Positions 5,952-13,432 of a stretch of 14,433 bases of DNA are shown one piece after another. The DNA comes from Treponema sp. (GTDB taxonomy: Bacteria; Spirochaetota; Spirochaetia; Treponematales; Breznakiellaceae). Each line of letters begins with the position of its first letter. Position 1 is the first letter of the stretch. Location of the stretch: positions 1-14,433 of the forward strand of contig JAISSG010000098.1 in NCBI GenBank assembly GCA_031273185.1. The letters are read 5' to 3'. The translations under genes were made by a program, and so were the position numbers. Under the pieces are notes generated by a model, which was given only the letters and a program-made list of their open reading frames with translations, had not been told where the DNA came from and did not search any database.

Positions 5952-7109
5952 ATGATCCCCAACGGCAGAAAAATCAAAGTAGGCATACTCTTTGGCGGCA
6001 AGTCGGCGGAGCACGAGGTGTCGCTGCAATCCGCCAGGAACGTGTACGAGGCAATCGACCGGGGCAGATTCGAGCCGGTGCTTATCGGCATCGACAAAAG
6101 CGGGAAATGGCGCTCGTCAGGCGATTCCCTTTCGCTCCTGAACGCAAGCGACCCCCGCAACATCAGCCTGACCGCCGCCGGCGATCCAGTCGCCCTAATC
6201 CCCGAAAGCCAGGGCCTACTAATCCCCCACTCCCCATTCCCCGATCCCCGATCCCCATTCCCCACTCCCCATTCCCCATTCCCCATTCCCCACTCTCCTC
6301 TCCCCAAACTCGACGTGGTCTTCCCCATCCTCCACGGCCCCTTCGGCGAGGACGGCACGGTGCAGGGCCTTTTGCGGCTGGCGGACATCCCCTTTGCCGG
6401 TTCCGGCGTTCTGGGTTCCGCCGTCGGCATGGACAAGGACGTGATGAAGCGGCTGCTCCGCGACGCAGGCATCCCCATCGGCAAATTCATCGCGCTGGGC
6501 TCGCACGAGCCGCTTCCCTCGTTCGCCGAGATTGAAGCGAAACTTGGCAGCCCCGTTTTTATCAAGCCGGCAAACATGGGGTCTTCCGTGGGGATAAGCA
6601 AGGTGCACGGCGAATCCGAGTTTTCCGCCGCCCTGAGCGCGGCGTTCCAGTATGACGCCAAAATCGTTATCGAAGAGCACATCAATTGCCGCGAGATAGA
6701 ATGCGCCGTGCTGGGCAACGAAAACCCCGCCGCGTCGATCCCCGGCGAGGTTATCCCCACCCATGAATTTTACTCGTATGACGCAAAGTACCTGGATGAA
6801 AACGGCGCGAAACTGGAAATACCCGCCAGGCTGGACGGCGGATGCCAAAAGCGCATCCAGGAGCTTGCCGTACAGGTGTTCCAGACCCTCTGCTGCGACG
6901 GGCTTGCGCGGGTTGACTTCTTCCTTGGGGCCGGCGGCGACATTTTTGTCAACGAAATTAACACCATGCCTGGCTTCACGAAAATCAGCATGTACCCCAA
7001 GCTGTGGGAGGCCAGCGGCATCGGGTACACGGAGCTTATCAGCCGCCTGATCGAGCTGGCAATTGAAAAGCACGAGAAAGGGAAGGCGGTAAAAATCGCC
7101 TATGGGTAA
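5952..7109 (+). CDS. ddl: D-alanine--D-alanine ligase with in-frame repeat insertion
   Basis: ATP-grasp enzyme that joins two D-Ala for peptidoglycan synthesis in the cytoplasm. Diagnostic motifs: KVGILFGGKSAEHEVSLQSA at the N-terminus, DVVFPILHGPFGEDGTVQGL, FIKPANMGSSVGISKV, EVIPTHEFYSYDAKYL (the omega-loop form typical of D-Ala-D-Ala rather than D-Ala-D-Lac ligases), GLARVDFF and NEINTMPGFTKISMYP. At 385 aa it is slightly longer than usual. The excess lies at residues 92-117, a Ser/Pro-rich linker (PHSPFPDPRSP and similar) encoded by 7-bp repeats and placed just before the conserved LDVVFPILHG strand, so the core may still fold. ATG 5952 has no Shine-Dalgarno sequence but gives the normal N-terminus. 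It is divergent from the 282-aa gene and convergent with the asparaginase. Confidence 0.97.
   Translation: MIPNGRKIKVGILFGGKSAEHEVSLQSARNVYEAIDRGRFEPVLIGIDKSGKWRSSGDSLSLLNASDPRNISLTAAGDPVALIPESQGLLIPHSPFPDPRSPFPTPHSPFPIPHSPLPKLDVVFPILHGPFGEDGTVQGLLRLADIPFAGSGVLGSAVGMDKDVMKRLLRDAGIPIGKFIALGSHEPLPSFAEIEAKLGSPVFIKPANMGSSVGISKVHGESEFSAALSAAFQYDAKIVIEEHINCREIECAVLGNENPAASIPGEVIPTHEFYSYDAKYLDENGAKLEIPARLDGGCQKRIQELAVQVFQTLCCDGLARVDFFLGAGGDIFVNEINTMPGFTKISMYPKLWEASGIGYTELISRLIELAIEKHEKGKAVKIAYG
6226..6302. repeat. 7-bp C-rich array inside ddl (11 units)
   Basis: Eleven 7-nt units (CCCATTC, CCCACTC, CCCGATC variants and a terminal TCCTCTC) run without a break in period. Three units make 21 nt, so the array encodes a 7-residue period, PHSPFPI and variants, and keeps the ligase frame. 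Confidence 0.92.
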
Positions 7110-7133
7110 TTAACGCGGCAGCCAACATTGATG

Positions 7134-8147
7134 TCAGGAATGATTCGGGAATATAGCAATATCCTCGTTTATCGGCGTGTAAAAGAGTTCTTCTGCTTCC
7201 TTAAAAACCTTTGTCTTTGACAAAATCCACATCAGCTTCGTGACAACGGTTTCCACGGTCATATCCATTGACTGCAAAAGAGGCATGCGGCGGGCCATGC
7301 GTATTCCCACCTCGTACACGCTTAAATCGCTTCCCTCTGTCTTTACCTGCGTTGCCACGGCGATGATTTTCCCGCTGGGCGTCAGGCGATCGGCCCACTG
7401 CAAAAAATTGCGCCCGTTGGCAAATGGCACGCCGCCCAAACCGTAGCCCTCGATAACGATCGCGTCGTATCGCTGCCCCACGTATTCCAGTATTTCCGGC
7501 TCCATGCCGGGGATGAGCTTGAGCAGGAACACGCGGGGATTGATCGTGTCGAAAAATTCCACGGGCTTGTTTGCCTGCCTTCCAAGATGGATTCGGGGGA
7601 CCGGCTGCTTGTAATGAACATAAGCGGCCACCGGGTAGTTGATGCTCTCGAATGCGTCATAGCTCTTGCTTTTGACCTTGCTGGCCCTTGTGCCCACAAA
7701 AACCTTTCCGTTAAAACACAGGTACACGCCGCTGATATCCGGCTGGACACAAAACCAGAACGCGTCCACAATATTTTGGCGCGCATCGGTGTTCTCCTGA
7801 TCGATTGGCTTTTGGGAGCCTGTCAGGACGATGGGCTTTGCCGGGTTCTGGATCAAATAGGAAAGCGCGCTTGAGGTATACGCCATGGTGTCAGTGCCGT
7901 GCGTGATGACAAATGCGTCAAACAGATCGTAATGATTCTGGATTGCCCGGGCGATCAAGAGCCAGTCCTCCGGCTGGATGTTGCTTGAATCAATGTTCAG
8001 GATTTGCATCGTGGTCACGTCGCAAAAGGTTTTGACTTCCGGGACGTAGCCAAGAATTTCTTCCCCCTGGAAGGTAGGAACAAGGCCGTTTTTGGTGTTT
8101 TTCGCAGAAATAGTGCCGCCGGTCATAAGAAGCAGGATTTTCTTCAA
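7134..8147 (-). CDS. ansA: Type I L-asparaginase
   Basis: Hydrolyses L-asparagine to aspartate and ammonia; no signal peptide, so cytoplasmic. Both threonine active-site motifs are present: LLLMTGGTISAKNTKNG at the N-terminus and AFVITHGTDTMAYTSSALSY about 80 residues on, followed by KPIVLTGSQKPIDQENTDAR and VIEGYGLGGVPF. I chose TTG 8147: GGAGGG lies 7 nt upstream, and the result is a normal 337-aa protein starting MKKILLLMTGG. The open frame extends to 8294, but those extra 49 codons look non-coding. It ends 24 nt from the ddl stop, converging on it. No clear promoter was found. Confidence 0.95.
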   Translation of the reverse strand: MKKILLLMTGGTISAKNTKNGLVPTFQGEEILGYVPEVKTFCDVTTMQILNIDSSNIQPEDWLLIARAIQNHYDLFDAFVITHGTDTMAYTSSALSYLIQNPAKPIVLTGSQKPIDQENTDARQNIVDAFWFCVQPDISGVYLCFNGKVFVGTRASKVKSKSYDAFESINYPVAAYVHYKQPVPRIHLGRQANKPVEFFDTINPRVFLLKLIPGMEPEILEYVGQRYDAIVIEGYGLGGVPFANGRNFLQWADRLTPSGKIIAVATQVKTEGSDLSVYEVGIRMARRMPLLQSMDMTVETVVTKLMWILSKTKVFKEAEELFYTPINEDIAIFPNHS

Positions 8148-8438
8148 GGGGTTTCCCTCCACGCAATACAGTATCATATATTTCCCTGGGGAAAAAATCC
8201 ACTGCCTTTTAACGTTCCAGAACGGCCAGCGGGCTTTTGCCGAATCCGGGCGCACCTGGGGATCGGCCAGCCCCGGGAGGCGGGGAATTTTCATGCAATG
8301 CCGTGCTTGTGAACAGGCGGGGAAATTCCGATAATGATACCAGGCGGTATAACCTACTGCTATTTTCAGATTGTATTCTATGGTATTAACAAGGTAAGGT
8401 TAAGGAAGATAGGTTTTGCGCATTTCTTTGGGGGGAAT

Positions 8439-9137
8439 ATGAAAAAGATATTGAATGCCCTATTGCTTTTGGCCTGCGTTTCGGCGTGGTGCCCTGGGCA
8501 GGACAGCTTCGCCCGGGGCGAGGGCCTGTTCATGCAGAACAAGCCGGGGGAGGCGGCTGTCTACCTTGAAAATTCCATTGCCGAGGACCCCGGCCAGGTA
8601 AAGGCCTACCTGTACCTTGGAATCGCCTACGAGCAGATGGGCAAAACCGACGAGGCCATCGCCGTGTACCGCCAGGTTTTAAGCCGGGCCGGGGACATGG
8701 CCGCCGCCGTTGCCTGCAACCTCGGCAACGCCTATTTCAGGAAGGGCTTTGCCACCGAGGCGGAGGCGATGTACACCCAGGCGCTGGGCGCCGACCGCGT
8801 GTTCGCCCCGGCCTATCTTGGCAGGGCAAACGCCAGGATCAAAAGGGGCTCTCTGCGGGACGCCGTCGCCGACTACGAGCAGTACCTCGCCCTGGAGCCG
8901 AGAAGCCCCCAGCGCGCCTCCATCGAGCGGCTTACCGCCTTCATCAGGGCGGAATTCGCCGAATCGGAGCGGCGGCGGCTGGTCGCCGAGGAAGCCCAGC
9001 GGGTTGAGGCCGAGCGGCGGCAGGCCCTGCTGGACGAGGTTGCCGCCTCGCTGCAAAGCGCAGCCGGGGCAAGCCAGGGGCTTTCCACCGGCGCGGAAAA
9101 CATCGAGGGATACGACGGCGAGTTTGAGCTTGAATGA
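8439..9137 (+). CDS. Exported TPR protein
   Basis: 232 aa. ATG 8439 follows GGGGGGAAT and opens a signal peptide (MKKILNALLLLACVSAWCPG then Q); the longer in-frame start at 8334 would bury it. At least three tetratricopeptide repeats follow, for example AYLYLGIAYEQMGKTDEAIA, CNLGNAYFRKGFATEAEAMY and AYLGRANARIKRGSLRDAVA, each with the W/L-G-Y-A-P pattern. A charged helix rich in Glu/Arg (ESERRRLVAEEAQRVEAERR) and an acidic tail EGYDGEFELE end it. It is probably a periplasmic scaffold. The stop overlaps the start of the next TPR gene as ATGA, so the two are one operon and probably one complex. Function beyond protein-protein contact is unknown. Confidence 0.88.
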   Translation: MKKILNALLLLACVSAWCPGQDSFARGEGLFMQNKPGEAAVYLENSIAEDPGQVKAYLYLGIAYEQMGKTDEAIAVYRQVLSRAGDMAAAVACNLGNAYFRKGFATEAEAMYTQALGADRVFAPAYLGRANARIKRGSLRDAVADYEQYLALEPRSPQRASIERLTAFIRAEFAESERRRLVAEEAQRVEAERRQALLDEVAASLQSAAGASQGLSTGAENIEGYDGEFELE

Positions 9138-11110
9138 AAACGAACGCCACCGTTGACAAGCGGATAATCGCCGCCGGCATTGCCGCCCTCGTGCTGATCG
9201 CGCTCCTTTCCGGCGGGATAGTCTTTCTCGCAATCGACCGAAACGCCGCCGCGGCCAGGGCGCTGGAGCAGGAACTTCGGCTGGCGGAGCAGGGGCAGCA
9301 GCGGGATTTTATCTTTGCCAGCGTGCTGTTCTCCACCGGGGAGTACCAGCTTGCCCTCGACCTCCTCAACCAGCTTCTGGCGGAAGAGCCTGGCAACCCG
9401 GCCTTCCTCGCCCTGAGGGACAGGATAATTGCCGGGCAGCTTTTTGCCGCAGGGGAATTCCAGCAGGCGATGGACATCATCGAGCGACTCCTTGCCAGCG
9501 ACCCCGGCAACGAGGACTATCTCGCGCTGAAGAACAAAATGCAAAAAGAACCGGCCCAGGCGCAGGCAAGCGCCGAGCCAGGCCCGCAGGAGACAGAGGC
9601 ACAACTCCAGCGGGAAGCGGCGGCGGCACGGCGCAGGGCGCAACAGGAAGAGCTTGCGCGGACATCGAGGGAATTGCAGGAGCGGATGCGGGCGGTGAAC
9701 GACCTCGTTTCGCAGGGCGCCGCCCTTTTGGAGCGGGGCGACTTTGCCGGCGCGGATCGGGCTTTTGCCGAGGCGCGGAAGCGCATGCCGCCGGGGCAGG
9801 GCCGCTTCGAGTCGCAGAAATTCGCCGAGATCGCCGACGCATGGTACGATGCCTCCGCCCGCAGTCCCGACAGCCCCGCCGGTGCCGAGGCCGCGCAGAA
9901 GGCAGCTTCCTTTGCAAGGGAATCAATCGCCAAGGATCCCAGCCAGGCCCTCCCCCACTCTGTCCTTGGGAAGATCAGCCGCGACCGGCGCGAGTGGGAT
10001 CAGGCAATTGCCTCGTTCAGGGAAGCCTCCCGCCTGGACACCTCCAGTTATGTCTACCAGTATGACCTTGGCCGCAGTTATTTTTCGGTTAGGAACTACG
10101 CCGACGCGCGGGGGGCATTTGAATCCTCCGTGGGGATAAACCCCAATTTCGAGACCGGCTGGTACAACCTCGGCGGCACTCTCAGGCTTTTGAACCGCCA
10201 CGACGAGGCCCTTACCGCATACCGCAGGGCAATATCGGTCAAGGCCGACTACGCACTCGCCCACCGGGAGATCGGGCGGATTCTCTTTGCCAGAAAGGAC
10301 TACCGGGGGGCGCAGGAAGCCTTCGCCAATGCCCTGCGGCACAACCCCGGCGACCTCGCCTCGCTGCGGGAGCTTGGCGCGGTGCAGAGCGCGGCGGGCA
10401 ACTACGGGGCCGCCGAGGAATCATTCGCCAGGGCGTTGCAGTCAGCGCCCGCCGACGGCCAGACCAACTACAACATGGCCGTGGTGAAGCTCGCCCTCAA
10501 CAAGAACGCCGAGGCGCTTTCCTTCGCCCGCCACGCATTCGACTCAAACCCTTCGAGCGCGGTGTACGCCTACACAATGGGGCTTGCGCTTGAGGCAATG
10601 GGCGAAACCGAGCCTGCCGCCGACGCATACCGCAGGGCCGCCCTGATGGACACCCAGTACGCGCGGCCAAGGATCAACCTGGGGAAACTCTTCATAGAGC
10701 GGAACAGCTACGACGACGCGATTCGCTACCTTAACGAGGCGTACAATATAGAGCCGGGGAATTTCGAGGCAAACAACAACCTCGGCGCGGTATACGCCAA
10801 GATGGAAAACTGGAGTTCCAGCGTGCGGCACTACGAGCGCGCGCTGGCGGCGGATTCGAGAAACCCCACCGTGCACCTGAACCTGGCGCGGGCCTGCACC
10901 AGCGCCGGAGACCTGGCAAAGGCGCGCAATTCCTACCAGGCCGCGCTGCAGCTTGCCCCCGACAACTGGGATGCCCTCTTCGAGCTGGGAAAAATCTGCG
11001 TCAGCTTGGGAATGCCCGACGATGCGCGGCGATACCTTGGCGACCTCCTGCGCCGCAACGCCTCGTACCCCGGCAGAGCCGACGCGGAGCGGATTCTCGC
11101 GGGGCTGTAG
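9134..11110 (+). CDS. Membrane-anchored large TPR protein
   Basis: 658 aa. A transmembrane anchor near the N-terminus (IIAAGIAALVLIALLSGGIV, about residues 11-30) is followed by two degenerate repeats, a coiled-coil-like Ala/Gln/Glu/Arg segment (about 135-190) and about ten TPRs from about residue 260 to the end, for example YVYQYDLGRSYFSVRNYADA, TGWYNLGGTLRLLNRHDEAL and FEANNNLGAVYAKMENWSSS. The anchor plus lack of a cleavage site suggests inner-membrane attachment with the TPRs outside. It is translationally coupled to the preceding exported TPR protein (ATGA overlap), so the pair probably forms an envelope complex. Spirochaete genomes commonly carry such TPR pairs; partner proteins cannot be read from the sequence. 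Confidence 0.9.
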   Translation: MKTNATVDKRIIAAGIAALVLIALLSGGIVFLAIDRNAAAARALEQELRLAEQGQQRDFIFASVLFSTGEYQLALDLLNQLLAEEPGNPAFLALRDRIIAGQLFAAGEFQQAMDIIERLLASDPGNEDYLALKNKMQKEPAQAQASAEPGPQETEAQLQREAAAARRRAQQEELARTSRELQERMRAVNDLVSQGAALLERGDFAGADRAFAEARKRMPPGQGRFESQKFAEIADAWYDASARSPDSPAGAEAAQKAASFARESIAKDPSQALPHSVLGKISRDRREWDQAIASFREASRLDTSSYVYQYDLGRSYFSVRNYADARGAFESSVGINPNFETGWYNLGGTLRLLNRHDEALTAYRRAISVKADYALAHREIGRILFARKDYRGAQEAFANALRHNPGDLASLRELGAVQSAAGNYGAAEESFARALQSAPADGQTNYNMAVVKLALNKNAEALSFARHAFDSNPSSAVYAYTMGLALEAMGETEPAADAYRRAALMDTQYARPRINLGKLFIERNSYDDAIRYLNEAYNIEPGNFEANNNLGAVYAKMENWSSSVRHYERALAADSRNPTVHLNLARACTSAGDLAKARNSYQAALQLAPDNWDALFELGKICVSLGMPDDARRYLGDLLRRNASYPGRADAERILAGL

Positions 11111-11130
11111 GCTTGTTCTCGAAAATATTT

Positions 11131-11163
11131 CACGCAGTGGCGCGGAGGGGCTGCGGCTGCGTG
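11131..11163. other. Weak inverted repeat between convergent genes
   Basis: CACGCAG (11131-11137) and CTGCGTG (11157-11163) could pair across a 19-nt GC-rich loop, 20 nt after the large TPR gene. There is no T tract, so it is not a standard terminator. Confidence 0.25.
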
Positions 11164-11216
11164 GGATTATGCCTAATGAGCTAATGCCTGAGACAATTTT
11201 GTGCGCAAATTTCCTG

Positions 11217-12188
11217 TCATTCCCTCAGCCGCAATCGGTAAATTTCCCTGTCATTACCAATGCCCACAATACAGAAAATCTCACCGTTTTTCCCCCATGA
11301 AGGCGAGAACACGGTGGAATTCCCGCTGCTTAAGGGCGAAACGTTGGTGCCGTCGGCGTTCATCACGTAGATGTGCCGCTGATCCCTTTGGGATGTGGCC
11401 TTTGTCCTGTCCACAGTGCTTTTCGCAAAGAGGATTCTCCTGCCGTCCGGCGAATAGCTGGGCGTATAGCAGTCAAATTGAGGATCGGTATACAATTGCG
11501 TGGACTGGAAGAAGCTGTCCAGCGTCATCTCGAAAATATCCCCGTTCCTGGTAAATACGATCTTGTTTTGGGTGGGATGCCATGACGGCGATATGCCGTC
11601 TCCTATAAAAGTAGGTTCCGCCCCGTTTTCTTTGACAGTCACCAACTGCCATCTTCCGCCCCTCCATACCGTGCACGCTATCAGGCCGTTTTTTATTACG
11701 GGCATGTCGTCGGAATCCCCGATGGATGAGTGGGTGATATAGGTTCTTCCGCCCCCTGACACGTTGGAGCGCATTATTCTTCCCGAGCCGCCCTCATAGG
11801 ATATGTACAGATACCGGGAGTTGTCTTCATACCATGATGGGTTATAGGCAAAATCGCTAATCAGCGGCGTCTTGGCGGGGCTGGAGGCATTCCGTAGGTA
11901 CATAATGTTCCAGACCCAGTTGCCGCTGCTGTCCCTTGCGGACGCTTCGGTGTACAACAGCCTGGTTCCGTCGGGGGAAACCGCCAACCTGTTTTTCATA
12001 AGCCTGTCATTGGTAATCTGCGTTACCACTGTGGTAAGCCCCTCCGCCCAGATCACTTCCGTTTTTGGCGCGGGCGCAGGTCTGGGCGCGGGCGCGGGTT
12101 CGGGCGTGCCTGAGCACGCGATTGCCAAAAAAGCTAATGCAGCGATACCCATAACCGCTATTCCGCGCTTGACCAATCTGTTCCTCAT
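11217..12188 (-). CDS. TolB-like beta-propeller lipoprotein
   Basis: 323 aa. The signal peptide ends in lipobox FLAIAC (Cys25), followed by a Pro/Ala linker (TPEPAPAPRPAPAPKTEV), so the mature protein is lipid-anchored in the envelope. The body shows repeated WD40-like/PD40 blades: RLAVSPDGTRLLYTEASA, FAYNPSWYEDNSRYLYIS, GISPSWHPTQNKIVFTRNGD, CYTPSYSPDGRRILFAKS and STVFSPSWGKNGEIFCI. These match the C-terminal propeller of TolB-type proteins. The TolB N-terminal domain is replaced by a short segment (TTVVTQITNDRLMKN), so it is not a full TolB. ATG 12188 has AAGGAG 6 nt upstream. It lies 103 nt behind the small lipoprotein gene on the same strand, so co-transcription is likely. Confidence 0.88.
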   Translation of the reverse strand: MRNRLVKRGIAVMGIAALAFLAIACSGTPEPAPAPRPAPAPKTEVIWAEGLTTVVTQITNDRLMKNRLAVSPDGTRLLYTEASARDSSGNWVWNIMYLRNASSPAKTPLISDFAYNPSWYEDNSRYLYISYEGGSGRIMRSNVSGGGRTYITHSSIGDSDDMPVIKNGLIACTVWRGGRWQLVTVKENGAEPTFIGDGISPSWHPTQNKIVFTRNGDIFEMTLDSFFQSTQLYTDPQFDCYTPSYSPDGRRILFAKSTVDRTKATSQRDQRHIYVMNADGTNVSPLSSGNSTVFSPSWGKNGEIFCIVGIGNDREIYRLRLRE

Positions 12189-12224
12189 GATTGTCTCCTT
12201 GTTAGGTGAATTTTATATGCAATA

Positions 12225-12238
12225 CTCTACAAATAGAG
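12225..12238. other. Small inverted repeat upstream of the TolB-like gene
   Basis: CTCTA-CAAA-TAGAG lies about 40 nt before the TolB-like start, next to an AT-rich TATAAA-like stretch on the minus strand. It could be an operator or hairpin of a second promoter, but no convincing -35 was found. Confidence 0.3.
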
Positions 12239-12291
12239 CGATTGAACCCATTGATGCTATCCGCCCGGGGGAAGCCGGTTTACGCATAAGC

Positions 12292-12831
12292 TCAAAAATT
12301 CGCGCCTGGCGCCAGGGCGTTATCCGGCACATTACCCGGAACCGGCGCTGTGCTTCCGCTTTGCGCTGAATCGCGTAAGACCACATCGCCGATGGCGACC
12401 ACATCGCCGGTGGCGGTTACGCTTTTGAAACCAAAAATCAGGTTAACCCCCAAAGTAACTGGAATTCCAATAGTTAGTGCTTCAGAATAACCAAGTACAC
12501 CAGAAACTACTGTTGCAACGGTGCCGACAAAAATAAGCGGTATCTGGAGTGCAGAAAGCCCGCCGGTTATGGTAATATTCCTAATATCAATATCTCCCTG
12601 ATATTTTCGCCGGGCGATTTTCATCAATTGGTTGTACGCTTTTGCCTTTATGCGGTTTTTCTGGGGGATGTGGAAAGGTTGAAAAAAGGCAATCGTATCC
12701 GTAACCGTATCGATTATTTGCGCCTCGGCCTGCTCCTCGGGGGACATCATTCTGTCCTGCAATGAAACGCAGGACGCCAGAAAGGCGGCCAGAACCATCG
12801 CCGCCAAAAACGAAAAAGCATTGTTTTTCAT
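12292..12831 (-). CDS. Small lipoprotein with hydrophobic core
   Basis: 179 aa. ATG 12831 follows AAGGAG by 7 nt. The signal peptide MKNNAFSFLAAMVLAAFLAS ends in Cys21 (lipobox FLASC). After a soluble segment (MMSPEEQAEAQIIDTVTDTI and a basic helix RIKAKAYNQLMKIARRKYQG) come two hydrophobic stretches, LSALQIPLIFVGTVATVVSG and LTIGIPVTLGVNLIFGF, separated by about 8 residues, which look like a membrane hairpin. The tail is Ala/Pro-rich. No family recognised. It is the first gene after the divergent promoter region, followed by the TolB-like gene. Confidence 0.75.
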   Translation of the reverse strand: MKNNAFSFLAAMVLAAFLASCVSLQDRMMSPEEQAEAQIIDTVTDTIAFFQPFHIPQKNRIKAKAYNQLMKIARRKYQGDIDIRNITITGGLSALQIPLIFVGTVATVVSGVLGYSEALTIGIPVTLGVNLIFGFKSVTATGDVVAIGDVVLRDSAQSGSTAPVPGNVPDNALAPGANF

Positions 12832-12899
12832 GCAAAAACTCCTTGGGGCTGGTTACGCTATCGATGAAACCGACAGCCCCACGCCCCGCTTTTTGGTGT

Positions 12900-12919
12900 A
12901 TCCGCCCCAACAGGCGGAT
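12900..12919. other. Hairpin in the leader of the small lipoprotein gene
   Basis: ATCCGCC (12900-12906) and GGCGGAT (12913-12919) form a perfect 7-bp stem with a 6-nt loop, about 70 nt before the ATG and inside the predicted transcript leader. No T run follows on either strand, so a regulatory or stabilising hairpin is more likely than a terminator. Confidence 0.45.
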
Positions 12920-12981
12920 TTAGCCAGGCTTTTCCGTAGTCCACGCCCAAAAAACGGGGGGAATCACAAGAAATCCATATA

Positions 12982-13000
12982 GAATTATAGACTATAGTTC
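12982..13000. promoter_or_regulatory. Palindromic operator in the divergent promoter region
   Basis: GAATTATAGACTATAGTTC is a 19-bp palindrome around a central A with one mismatched pair. It overlaps the -10 region of the leftward promoter and lies just upstream of the rightward one. Its TATAG-A-CTATA core resembles sites bound by small XRE-type controller proteins, so the adjacent XRE gene is the likely ligand. Confidence 0.6.
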
Positions 13001-13017
13001 AAATTGGATTTTGTCAA
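12984..13017 (-). promoter_or_regulatory. Promoter of the two lipoprotein genes
   Basis: A perfect TTGACA (13017-13012) reads leftwards. The -10 is ambiguous: TATAGT (15-nt spacing), TAGTCT (17) or TATAAT (22, 12989-12984). All three fall within the palindromic operator, so a bound repressor would block this promoter. Confidence 0.5.
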
Positions 13018-13039
13018 TATCAGCAAGACAGGATTCAAT
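13011..13039 (+). promoter_or_regulatory. Promoter of the XRE-type regulator
   Basis: TTGTCA (13011-13016), a 17-nt spacer and TTCAAT (13034-13039). The -35 overlaps, on the opposite strand, the TTGACA of the leftward promoter, so the two promoters are physically interlocked. Confidence 0.45.
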
Positions 13040-13065
13040 AGGGGAGGTTGCAGGGGTTATGAGAC

Positions 13066-13404
13066 ATGGATGGACAGGCCATAAAGGACACGCTAGGCAA
13101 AAATATCAAAATATTACGGGCCAGAAGGGGGCTTTCCCAGGCCGATTTTGCCGAAAAAGCGGACATTTCCATTCCTTTTTTGAGCAACATTGAGCGGGGC
13201 ATTAAATATCCCCAGCCGGACATGCTTTCAAAAATAGTAACCGCCCTCGGCGTTGAGGTTAATGATTTATTTGCGGCGAACCTTGAGTCTGGCGAGGGCA
13301 ATAAGCTATTAAATCATATGTCGGAAGACATCACCAAAAACGTGAATTTAGCAATGGCGAAAGTTTTTAAGCGGTACCTGGGTAAATCACCTGTGCCAAA
13401 ATAA
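13066..13404 (+). CDS. XRE-family (Cro/CI-type) transcriptional regulator
   Basis: 112 aa. A helix-turn-helix domain fills residues 8-70: LGKNIKILRARRGLSQADFA, then EKADISIPFLSNIERG (recognition helix region) and MLSKIVTALGVEVNDLF, the standard HTH_3 pattern. A 40-residue helical tail (NHMSEDITKNVNLAMAKVFK) may serve dimerisation; there is no sensor domain. The ATG at 13066 has AGGGG 9 nt upstream; an ATG at 13059 is in another frame. It faces away from the small-lipoprotein operon across a shared promoter with a 19-bp palindrome, so it probably represses itself and that operon. It resembles small controller or phage-type repressors; no methylase or nuclease partner is adjacent except the convergent Uma2 gene. 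Confidence 0.88.
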   Translation: MDGQAIKDTLGKNIKILRARRGLSQADFAEKADISIPFLSNIERGIKYPQPDMLSKIVTALGVEVNDLFAANLESGEGNKLLNHMSEDITKNVNLAMAKVFKRYLGKSPVPK

Positions 13405-13432
13405 CCCGCATAGCGCGACATGGCCTATACGG

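Noticed and set aside
6219..7073. 284-aa minus-strand ORF antisense to ddl
   Set aside because: Shadow frame; its tail is only the repeat array read backwards and the ligase motifs on the other strand are decisive.
8148..8294. N-terminal extension of the asparaginase
   Set aside because: The extra 49 codons do not resemble the family, and TTG 8147 with GGAGGG at proper spacing gives the expected N-terminus.
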